In this document: positions 43,121 to 53,900 of the stretch, one piece after another
Position numbering within the stretch: the first letter of the stretch is position 1
How the letters are laid out: every line of letters starts with the position of its first letter
Source: Panopea generosa
Lineage: Eukaryota > Mollusca > Bivalvia > Adapedonta > Hiatellidae
NCBI GenBank assembly: GCA_029582155.1
Contig: CM055907.1
Location: 10,949,874 to 11,013,873 of the forward strand
DNA: 64,000 nt
Direction: 5' to 3'
The notes under the pieces: model-generated
What the model was told of the DNA's origin: nothing
The model's database searches: none
Seen by the model: only the letters and a program-made list of their open reading frames with translations
Program-made: the position numbers and the translations under genes

Positions 43121-45725
43121 TTAATATATAAGGGGAATGTATAGGTTCCATAACAAATCAGATTTTTCCAACTCAATGTTATTTTTGGCAATACATCGTT
43201 CTGTTTCATACAACATTTTAATATAGTGTTTGAATGGTTCAAAAATAGGAATATTGTTTTTCATTTTTTGACAGTATATGAAGTGTTTAGCAGTATATAA
43301 CAGCCTATTCAAAACAGTTTCAGCATACTGCCAAAGATTATGTCTGAAGATGACCAGTCTGTATTTATTGTATTGCACTTTTCATTCAGATAATTTTTAA
43401 ACTTTTGAAAAAATTGTTGCGTTACTATGCAGTCAATAAATATATGTTTAATAGTTTCGGTTTCTCTTTGACAAAAGGAACATACATCGGATTCTTTAAT
43501 CTTCATTTTTTTAAGCAATGAGTTTGTTCCAAGAATTCTGTGATTAATTCTAAATTGGAACCATTGTAAATTTGTGTTTTTAGTGACATTGAAAGGAAGA
43601 GCTTAATACTTACTATCTCTCAGATTAATTTGAATATTTAAATCATTCTCCCATTTTGTTTTATAAGTTGGAATATAATCTTTATTCATGAAATGTTGGT
43701 AAATTGTTCTACAGCCCTTTTTATCTTTCAGGATTGTTGACATTGTATATGGTATTAAAGGGTTAAGGCAAATGCATGATAAATGTTGAAAAGATAACTT
43801 ATCTAAGTAGTGTCTGACTGATGCTACGAGTCCTTCAAATTCGATAAAGTTAGTGTTAACACTATATTTTTCAGTGAATTCTCTGTATGTGAAGAAATTG
43901 CCATTTGTATTCATGAGGTCATTAATAAAATATATTCCTTTTTTAAACCAATGTTTTAGTAAAATACTAGATCCTCAAACCTTATGCCTAAAAAAAAAAT
44001 GTTGTGTTTACGGTTTCCCGACCGACCCATAGTAAAAGGTCCCGACAGTATATTTTTTTTTAAAAAAAAAAAAAAATAAAAAATTTCGCCGACTGTCGTG
44101 TTAGGGATGGTTCAGGTGCTCCAAGTATCAGGGCGAAGACCAATATATAAAACTGTATACCAAAGACGAAACTTTTAGAAAAGTGCGACTTGAAATTCGA
44201 AGCACAACTGTGCCTGAAGACCAAAAGTAAACAATCTGAAAAACTGTGAAAAAGAAATGACACAAATTCGTTTCTGAAATGTTTACAGTGTTTATTCTTT
44301 CTACATTTCAACGCAATTATAATTAATAAATCATTTGCAAACTAGACATTGAATGTTCCTCGGCAATAAGTTATAACATGAGGAAACTCTTGTTGAATCT
44401 CCAAGGAATCTATTCATCGCGAATCGTTCGCCATTTTTTGTATAAGGTATTGAGGCGCGTATGTGCAACAATCTCGGTTTAAACATCGGACTATTTTCCG
44501 GTATTTGCCTTGCTTTTTTATTGGACAGGGAATATCGCGGGATCAAAGCGGATATTTATCTACATAAGCACTTGTTAAGACTTATTAGGAAGTTAGAATG
44601 CTAGGTGTAAAAAAATAGGTTTCCCTCATTGCTTTACAAAAAGGTTCACATATATGAACATACTGCCGGCAAAAAGGTTATTCAGCCAATCAACTATTCA
44701 TTCACCGTGGAACGGATCTTTTTTCTGTTCCACCCTCACCTGAGGAAGGCCAAAAAGGAAGCGTTTTTACATGTGAAATGAACATAAACTCTGGCACAAA
44801 CTTTGAAATTCAGGATTATGTCCAAGTGTCAAAATTGGTTGGTAGTTTTGAAATATTTTCACAGATATATTAAATATATAAAATGAAATTCCTTTTATAT
44901 ATTTAATAATACTTTTTTAAACAGATTCTGTTGAATACCCAATCTAACCTATTGCAAGATGGTGCACATGGTGCAGAACAAATGAGAATATATTTAAAGT
45001 GGAAAGGAAAACATTCAATCTACAAAAGCAGACAAACTACAAAAGTATACAATAATTATTTGTCACCAAATGCTTTTGAAAAAGGTGTCATTACTTCACA
45101 TTCAAAGTTGAGTAACTGCGAGAGAAAATGAAAAAAAACAACAACAAAAAAACACCGACCCTTTGATTTTGCATCTAAAAAAATCAGCCCCCCCCAAAAA
45201 ATAGTCCTACCTACCGACCCAACTTTTTTTCAGCATGAAACCTTAAACACAACATTTATTTTTTAGGCCTTAATATGAGGGTTGTGCCATAATGGAGTGG
45301 ACTGAAAGTTATTCCAGTTTCTAGGTATGATATTTGTTGAATTTTTTTTATAAATATTAAATATATCATTCCAGAAAGGGTTATCTATTCTATTAACATG
45401 TCGAGAAATGAAATCTGCTCAAAATGAAGAAAATTTTATAATATAGGGGTACATAGTTTTAAAAATAGATAAATACGGTTTGTTTGACTGAAAAAGCCGT
45501 CTTATCCATGTCAATTTCAAGGAGCCAAAGAAAACATCAATGTCTGATATATTGCATATTGAGCATTACTGTCTGACAGTATTTTTGATACTTAATTAAT
45601 GGATGGCCTGGGTAATATGCAACTATAATTGACGGAATACCAATATTCAAATATCTGTTAATATGCCAAAGGCTCGGGTAAGTTTTTTTTCTTTCAAATA
45701 CAGCTCTGCAAATTTTCACCAATAT
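43121..45725 (-). mobile_element. L1/Tx1-type LINE C-terminal remnant (split)
   Basis: Reading the minus strand: 45725-45270 gives TWIRRLFQSNKPY ... NPFWNDIFNIYKK ... TPLWHNPHI. Then comes an unrelated insert (43986-45268), and 43980-43121 continues with HWFKKGIYFINDLMNTNG, RINHRILGTNSLLKKMKIKE and the zinc knuckle CSFCQ...HIFIDC (RVT zinc-binding), ending in the C-terminal tail. Frameshifts and a stop (DSKY-stop) show it is dead. Confidence 0.82.
43986..45268. mobile_element. 1.28-kb TIR element inserted in the LINE
   Basis: The ends are inverted copies of CCTAAAAAA.AAATGTTGTG and TTTAaGGTTTC. They interrupt the LINE between TPLWHNPH and the HWFKKGIYF block. The flanks cttatg and cttaatatg may be an imperfect target duplication. 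No transposase was recognised. A candidate spliced frame at 44924-45131 has no known domain. Confidence 0.7.
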
Positions 45726-45829
45726 TTGGTGTGAATTGTTCTTACTTCAAGCTATCTAAACACTGTTCAAGTCATGACCTTGGGTCAAATGTTAATCTGC
45801 CACAGGGACTTATCAGTTTTTGATTTTGC

Positions 45830-46010
45830 TCACCTGAGCCGAAGTCTTAAATGGTCCATATGAGTAAGGGTTTTAAGTTTGTTCTAATAAAGGGGCTTGG
45901 ATCCATTGGGTTCCAGTAAGGGGACTTTAATTTTTACATAGGAATGCTATATGGGAAAGCAGATAATTATCATTTTTCTCATCTTTAAGTTCTTTAAGGC
46001 TCATTTTATT
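45830..46010. repeat. Old dispersed repeat, relative of 60270-60640
   Basis: aaggggactt.aatttt.acataggaa and atgggaaa.cagataatt match the order of blocks at 60500-60560. Confidence 0.55.
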
Positions 46011-46463
46011 TAAAATTTTAAAAAGAAATATTAGGATAAAGTTTCAGCATTTATTGATATGGCATTTGACACATAATCGAGTTTTAACATTCATAAATCA
46101 AACTTTTCATCCATCAAAATTTTGCATTGAATTTTCCTGCCAAAATCATCTTTTTGTGAAATATCAAAAATATATTCAACAGAACTTGAAAAATGTACCA
46201 CTAAGAAGATTGTCCAACTGATATATAGGATAAAATGATGTGGGCTTTTTTCTAACAAGAAAGAAAAACCTTTTTCAAATGATCAGACCAGTTTTTGTAT
46301 ACTTAGTATTTCATAAAATGTCCTATTATTTGGTTATCAGATATTGAGCAATCTTTAGAATGTAGTATTGAAAAGATTTCAGCAGACAAAATATTTCATG
46401 TGTAATATTTTAGAACATTCTCATTGAACTGCAGTAAATAAGCAGTCATCTTAATTATAATAA

Positions 46464-49325
46464 GGGCTTTTCCAGAATTAAATGTATGGGGGACGGCACT
46501 TAATTTTTTTACCCACAGAGCATAAAATTTAATTGTGATATATACCAGCATGCATAAAATTTTAATTTGATAAAATACCACCATGCACAAATAAAAAAAA
46601 AGAGGCTAAAATCCCCTTTCTAATGTTTTGTTATTGTAACGCTTGCAAAATTACTAGTCTGGACGGTTGCCTACTTTCTTTGAAGTACGCCGACGTTACA
46701 CTTTTGATCTAATGCCGATATGCAAGTGATTACGTCACAAATTATCTCGGTCGAGAATTAAATAAAGGGGCACTACAGATAACAAACGAAAAAAAACAAC
46801 ATAATAATAATTAAAGGTTAGTGTTTGTTTTTAACTAGTTGTCTTCTAAAATGTTTATTTTCAGTATATTAATTTCTTAAAAAAGAATAACTATTAAATT
46901 GATACAATCCGTAAAGAGAGTTATGTTTATAACTACACATGCCTAAATTTATGCACAGAATGAACACGCTGTCCCTTTCATTAACACCTTGTGCCAATGT
47001 CCGATGACGTCACTCTGACAGTGAAACAAACATTATTATGACACATGTTATTTACTCCCTACTATCGATAAAGGTTTAATCTAATTTGACCTCATTTCGC
47101 ACACCCGATGGCAAACAATCCGGTTATGGATGCTCAAAGACAATTTCACAGTCCAATTTATGTTTTTGTACGACCGTTAAGAAATATCTGCTTCCCCATG
47201 ATTTTTTCAGACAGCTGGGGTAAGAATGAGGCGTATGGTGTGGGATGACATATCTGAGAATGTGGATGTTATTTTCACTGATAATGCAATGTCCCAATTT
47301 AGATTTTTTGTCACAATAGACTTTGCATTTCTTGGTGTTTCTTTTTGTGCCGAATAAATTAGCGTTTTACACCATCTGACGAACAGCGCGGATATGCATA
47401 TAATTATAGCAATGCCGCCGTAGAGTTGAATCGTAGTTTTTGCAGAATTTAATTATATACACGTCTGTATATTCATATCCGTATTGGAGTATTTTTAAAC
47501 ATATCCGATACATCAAATATTGATATACGAGGGGTGATCAGAAAGTTCGTAGACTTTTTGCCATAACTTTTTTATTTATCATTGTATTCTAATAATTCTC
47601 AGGGAGCATGTGCTGCTATATATTCTGCAGTAATTTTGCAAAAAAATGATAATTTTTCATCTTTAATTTATATTCTATAGTAACTATGGAAACGTTGATT
47701 TACGTAGTCAGGGCAGTTTTTGCTTTTTTCCTACTGCTACTATTCAAACAAGCGTAGCGTTGCCAAAACGTGTTTTATTTTTAAATTAAAAATATCAATG
47801 TGTGCTGTATTGAATGCTTGTTTACATCCTTTAAAAAAATGACACCAATTATGTGCATCTCAAAATGATGTCAATAATATGATGTTACGGTATGCCATTT
47901 TGTTTGAAACAAAATGACGTCGGGGGCACTTGAAAATGGATAAGCACACGAAATACCACAGTTCTGTAAAGTTCTGCTCCATGTTAGGTAATACACCTGC
48001 TCATAGAGAGAAACAAAAGTATATATGGTGAATCTAATGTTTTAAGGTCTCTAGTGTTTAAATGTCACAAAATTAATGTTTTTGAGATGGCTTGGAATTA
48101 GTCATTAAAAAAGAGCAAATGGGAACTCGATTTGAAGACATATTGAAATCAAAGCATGCTTTCACAGAATTTTGTGTCCAGTATACCATCTTCTGTTTGT
48201 GTTAACATGTTCACTGAATGGTGTAACTGTTGGCAAAAACATATAAACCATGGAGGAGAGTATTTTGCGAAGAAGTGACTCGGTAAATTTGATACAAAAG
48301 CACCTAGTTTAAAATATTGACGTCGTTTTTTGTTGAATACAACGTCATCATTTTGCCCTGACATATCAAACTGCTATGCTTTGAATAGTGCTTTATTTTC
48401 TTAATAGTTGACATATTATTATGCTAAAATTTTCAAAATATGTCCCATATACATTTATTTCAAATACAATAACACTATTGTGCATTGTATAATTGACATA
48501 AATAAGTTATGGCAAAAATCTACGAACTTTCTGATCCCCCCTCGTATAATTTGAGGAGATAACTTTGTGACACGGCATCTCGGCATCAATTTAATAAAGT
48601 AGACGGGGTTACGGCCTGCTACGAGTGTATTCCGCCATCTGATTAGCTCGTACATTTCCGTGTTAATAATTTATTCACGACCAAGAGTATGTTTCTTGTC
48701 ACTTTTCGGGAAGTCCAAAGGTAGATTAATTATACTTTGTTTCAAACAAACAAATTAAATCATATGTTGTTGTCGGGTGATGTAATTATATTATGGCGGT
48801 CTTAACAAAAAAGATCAATCAGTTTGAGATGGAAAAGTTAATTGAAGACAATCCCTAACAAATATCGAGTGTCCAACTATGTAGTCGCATAAAACGTTCA
48901 CTTGGTCCTGATGTCTGGAGGTTGTGTATTACAATCTTTACAACACGCGTGTCAGTGGCAAACATGTAGGTCAAATCAAGGTAAATTTAAAAGACCTGCA
49001 GTTTCTGCTGCGATAAAGGCAAGACGTTCGCCGAAATCTAGACGCTGCGGAATATTGACTTGCTGTGGTACATGGGGAAGGACAATTTTATGTTTTTGTA
49101 TACGACGGGAGGAAACATCTGGGCAGAAAATGTATAAAATTTCGAGAACAAAAACGGTGTTGAAGAAAAAATTCGGTTCAGAGACGGAAATACCAGCAAG
49201 GCATAAAATTTTAATTAACTTTTACCCCACAAAGCATCATTTTTTTTATGAAAACACCCACCAGGCATAAAATTTTAATTATACTGCCGTCCGACCCCCC
49301 AATACATTTAATTCTGGAAAAGCCC
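46464..49325. mobile_element. PIF/Harbinger-like TIR element with nested mariner
   Basis: The termini GGGCTTTTCCAGAATTAAAT are inverted and near-perfect over more than 25 bp, flanked by TAA (46461-46463 and 49326-49328), the 3-bp target typical of PIF/Harbinger. Inner subterminal blocks (gcataaaattttaatt) also recur at both ends. No intact transposase. A mariner at 47526-48546 is nested inside. Without it the element is about 1.84 kb. Confidence 0.75.
47526..48546 (+). mobile_element. Internally deleted mariner-type element
   Basis: Inverted termini TACGAGGGGTGATCAGAAAG extend over about 40 bp (through gttcgtaga.tttttgccat), flanked by TA. Two transposase remnants are in order: MDKHTKYHSSVKFCSMLGN from 47936 (N-terminal helix-turn-helix start) and MFTEWCNCWQKHINHGGEYF from 48207, stop at 48278 (mariner C-terminal tail, usually W..C....G.YFE). 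The catalytic core between them is missing. Confidence 0.8.
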
Positions 49326-49589
49326 TAACATCTTTTTTCTTTTTGTTTTTTAACATTTTTCCAAATCTTTCCTGTAAATTAATTAATTAAAAAAATGGCC
49401 TAATATATGTGAAAAATTGTGAATTTCCAGTTTCCTATAAAACTCCTGTGGAAAACGCAGTCTCCTTACAGGGCTCTTATCAGTCGTATCTCATTGATGT
49501 GTACAAACTTCAATCTACTACTAAAAGGGGTGATAAATTGTATAATAATTTTTTTGCACAGACTTGAAAGCACATAAATGTAAACAAAA

Positions 49590-50035
49590 CATGAATGAAT
49601 GAATGAATGAATAGGGTTTTATGGCGTACCAACACATTATAGGTTATTCGATGCCAACAGGAAGGAAGATTACCAGTTCACTCTACATGTACAAAAACAA
49701 CAAATTAACATACAGATTAAAAAAAATTACATCAACAAATGAATATGCAGAATGAACCTAGAACCTTGATACCTGCAGAACTGCAGTTTCAGCAAATTCT
49801 ATCGTATTACTCAATTTGTCGCTTCTTACGACATGCATAAGCCACTGATCCTATTCTTGCCATCACTCATGGCTCCCTGGAACCACACAGGGGTTGATAA
49901 TTTAACCTCAATAGTGAACATGACAAAAAATGATAAATGAACATGACACCCATTCGGGGGATTCCTACCCCTCTGCAGAGATCGACAGTGATTCTATTCT
50001 TAGCCGGAACCACACGGGCTGCAAACAAAACAGTA
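49590..50035. repeat. Dispersed repeat with (GAAT)n head
   Basis: (gaat)n at 49592-49612, then ttatggcgtaccaacacatt and ggttattcgatgcc. Two accacacgggct/accacacagggg phrases lie near 49880 and 50010. Arrangement resembles SINE-like repeats that begin with gaatgaat in molluscs; family not established. Confidence 0.4.
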
Positions 50036-50335
50036 TGCACAAATTATCTTTTTTTTTTACTATTTTTTAATAGGTTTATGATGGTATCAGCTTGATCTGA
50101 AAATAATAAAAAGAAGATCATTAGAACATTTGTGAAATGTAACTTGAAGAATCTAGTCCTATTAACACCATGAGTATGTCATCAGTTTCATTTTTTGTAC
50201 ATAATATTTCTGTAAAATTGTAATCTTACTAACAACTTACAATTTAGCTAAATATGGCACAATTTGACCTGATGCAGATGTCAATCAAAGAAGACGATAA
50301 TCCAATCGTAATCAATATTGTTTTCAGGGTCATCA

Positions 50336-50585
50336 TTGTGACACTACTATTTTTAAATGGATAAAAAGCATCTCGTTATCATTAATTAATAAAATCCAAG
50401 TGGTTTAATATGTCAAATCCATCAAAACATGATGACATCAATATCTTAATTGGAGTGATAAACTTGAAACAAAATCCCCATTCTAAAAATAGACATCATT
50501 TAAGAACTGCTTGACTGACCTTCATATTAGTCATACAGACTCTTTCCAAGATGGAACAATCTTAACTACGTGAATAATAGGTCAT
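50336..50585 (+). repeat. Diverged copy of the interior of element 16-718
   Basis: aaatggataaaaagcatctc, ggtttaatatgtcaaatcca, ttgaaacaaaatccccattc and taaaaatagaca match 70-220 in order and orientation. Confidence 0.8.
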
Positions 50586-50870
50586 ATATAAAAGTAGTAT
50601 AAAGCTGTTAATGCACTCACTGGAATAAAACCAGGAATAAAAAATTGTTTAACAAGAAACTCTCTCTCTGACCATACATATCAAGGCCTCTGCCAAACCA
50701 ATAAATTTGGTCGTCCTTAACTTATATACTATGGAATTACATGCAACACATCTGGACAGGGTGGACAAATTTACATACATGAACTGATATATTTATATGA
50801 GTTGATCCATTTAAGGATTCATGACTACCCACATGCTATATAAAGGACAGATTAAAATATATACATTACA

Positions 50871-50876
50871 TTTATT
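50871..50876 (-). terminator. AATAAA poly(A) signal immediately after stop
   Basis: The minus strand reads TAA directly followed by AATAAA. As with the sulfotransferase, the implied 3' UTR is extremely short, which supports the end of this gene model. Confidence 0.5.
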
Positions 50877-50959
50877 TTAGGCTGATGTCAGTGTCATCAA
50901 TGAGTCATCACCAGCTTTGTTCTTGTCCTCATTGACTTTGTTGCTTTTATCACTATCAT
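50877..50959 (-). CDS. Unknown acidic gene, last exon
   Basis: Acceptor atttcaatatgatacag|AT. 27 codons plus stop: DDSDKSNKVNEDKNKAGDDS then LMTLTSA. A low-complexity hydrophilic tail. Confidence 0.6.
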
Positions 50960-53900
50960 CTGTATCATATTGAAATAAAACAATAGGCTACAGTAACAAA
51001 TTGTTGTAAATAAAATAACAGAAGTGTGATATATATCAAATATTTTGAAGTAAACATGTTAAGACATTTGACCAAATTAGTATAAAGAAATACTGGTTAT
51101 GATAGAAGTCATTTGCGATACGGTTAAAAGATCAATTTATTAAATAAGATATTCTCAAATACAGAGCCTCCTCTGGCTGTTTTTTTTTTCTTTTCGCCAT
51201 ATTTGAAAAGTTGGAGCCAAATTAAGAGTCACTTTTGTAGCAAACTAAATTTAGTACCTCGGCTAACATTCTTTGAATTGTTATCAATCTACTCATAAGT
51301 TTAAGTAACTCTAAAAGTCACCTTTATTAAGCAGCCACATTTTCTATTTCCCATTTATATTCTTCCAGAGCATACTTACCTGTATTAAGCAACAACCTGT
51401 CTTAAAAGGTCACTTTTGCTCCTTCCTTAGACTGGCTGCTTAAGACAGGTTTGACTTTATATTGCAATATTATTAAGAATTATTATTTATTATCTTGTGG
51501 GTTATTGTTCAAAGTGCCTAAAGTCAATAATTAAGGGAAGCAACAATTGGCAAGTTGTTGATTTATATTGCAAATGATACATTAGTTTAACCCTTTACTT
51601 CATAAAGACGCCTTTGGACACCTTAAACAAAGACGCCTTTGGACACCTCTAATATAGAAGGCTTTTGAATTATTGGGTGAATTATGTTTATAATAACTGA
51701 CAGAGTGGAAAACAGTGCAGGAAGTGTTCAGATTGCTCGTTACGAGCAATCTGAACTCTTCCTGCACTGTTTTCAAAGGCCTTCTGTAATTGGTATCTAT
51801 GGAGTAAAGGGTTAAATGGAGTGCAGTCAAAAACCAAAATGGCCCCATGTTTCTGTACTTGTTTGATTTTGTCAATGTTTGTGCATTTATACACATATAT
51901 GAGCCTTATTTTGTTTTGCTTTTATTTTTTCTATACCATGCTTTTTACACAAAACCCCATATGATGTATTTTTAATTATTTAAAATTTATACATATCAAT
52001 TTATTTAAAAATTATTCATACAAAAATATGGGTTTCCACTTAGCTGACTGAAATTGCGGTTGGTTAAAACATCCCATAAGATTTTCTAAATTTCCTTATT
52101 ACCCCACCCACTTTGTCACTACAATCTCGGTTTGAATATGATCAATATTAGCATTTTAACAAGAGTATATAAATTAAACAAATCTAGTAATTGTAAAACC
52201 TTGGTATTGATATAAAACAACTAACAGCTATCGCTTACATAATATACAAAATGATTTTACAGACAAAACTTAAATTCATTTATTGTTTTTATCCAAGAAG
52301 CTGCCATTTTGAAAGTAACTGTTGACAAAAAATTGGGGTTACATATGAAAGTAAAGTTGACAGTGAAATGGCATTAACAATTTTTTTCAACCTAATTCAG
52401 CATATTTTAAGTCATATTAAATTTGTATATGATTAAAAAATGTGTGAAACAGTTGACAACTTCAGTAGGTTCCCCATTTGTTGACAACATTTCAGAAATA
52501 AGAAAAACATCTCCATCAGCTCAAGAAATCAATGAAAATTAATCCCTTTGCAAATAAACACAGCAGTGGTCTAAAGGTAGGAGCATTTGCAGGCAGAAGG
52601 TAATGGGTTTGATCCCCGGCCGGGTCATACCAACACTTGGAAAATGGTACTAAAAGCTTCCTCGCTTGACACTCGGCATTTAGAGGATAAGTCTAGGTTT
52701 GGTTGACCCGGTCTCAGTATAATATGACTGGATGGGGTATCATACGATGAGTTTGCGGCATGGTACTGCAGTGTGGCAGCGCTTAGAATACTGTCCCAAG
52801 TAGACACCATCAGATATGACTGAATAATTGTTGAAAATGACGTAAAAACCATTACAGCTGCAACAATCTATTGCAAAATTCATTTCACAGAATTGTAAAA
52901 AAAACACACCAAAAAACAATGTTTTTTTCTTTCTTTCTTTTTTTATTTAATATCAACAAATTAAAACTATTGATGTTATTAAAATAACAGATAAAAAGAA
53001 AAATATTATATTTGATGTCATGATTGTAACTAAATATAACATGACTTGTGATTACAAACCTGAGTCATTAATCTTGAAGTTGGTGAATGAAGCTGCGTTG
53101 GAGAAGCCATATATTCCTTTGTCAAACAAGATCTGACACAAGTCAGCACCTTTAAACTGGTCATGACCTGCATTAGAGATGTAAAAGTATTCAGGTTGTT
53201 ATATTATTCGATCTATGCAAAAAAGTTTTCAGGGAATGTTATTTCTGACTTTTTAGTTTTTATTTCAAGGGACCTTTTGCGGTCGCCTTTTGTCCATTGT
53301 TGTCTGTCGTGCGTCTGTAAACATTTGTCATTTTTTACTTCTTCTCAAAAAAAAACGTAAGCTCAATCATAATGAAATGTAGCTTTTGTACCTATGGTTA
53401 AATCAAAATTGTGAATTGCATGGGCTCCATCCCCTTTGGCCAAAACATTCAAATTCAAGGTTAACTTTGAAAATCTTCTTTTAACTACAGGAAGCACTGG
53501 GAAACAAATGGTGACCATGTTTATGGATGTATATTGGTCCTTTATAAAAGTTGTGAACTATATATCCCTCGGTCTCATGATTTGGCCCTGGGGGATGAGG
53601 GCTACTTGACTTAATCTGTATAAGAGAAAGTGATAAATGGTGTGATTTGTTGTTTCTGACATGACGGTTAATACTAAGGATGTCAACGAATATTCGGATA
53701 TTCGAATATTCGGTCATACGTCCGAATATTCGAATGTCATATTGATATTCGAATATTCGCAACAACAAAAAAATATTAAAAAAATATAGTAAATTCAAAT
53801 TGTTTTCTTTATTTATTTTCAGTTTCAATATTTTTGCCACAAATGGTTTTGAAAGGTGTTATATCAACCAGGTTAAGACACAGTAATTATAGATTTCCTC

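Noticed and set aside
43121..43914. A host gene with a zinc finger (CSFCQ...HIFIDC)
   Set aside because: The pattern and flanking peptides are those of the LINE reverse-transcriptase C-terminal zinc knuckle.
44924..45131. Candidate extra MIS12 exon after a good acceptor (tttttaaacag)
   Set aside because: Phase fits, but the peptide does not resemble the MIS12 C-terminus and it lies inside a TIR element.
51600..51896. Minus-strand frames of 98 and 68 codons
   Set aside because: They run through the piggyBac-type MITE and its hairpin.
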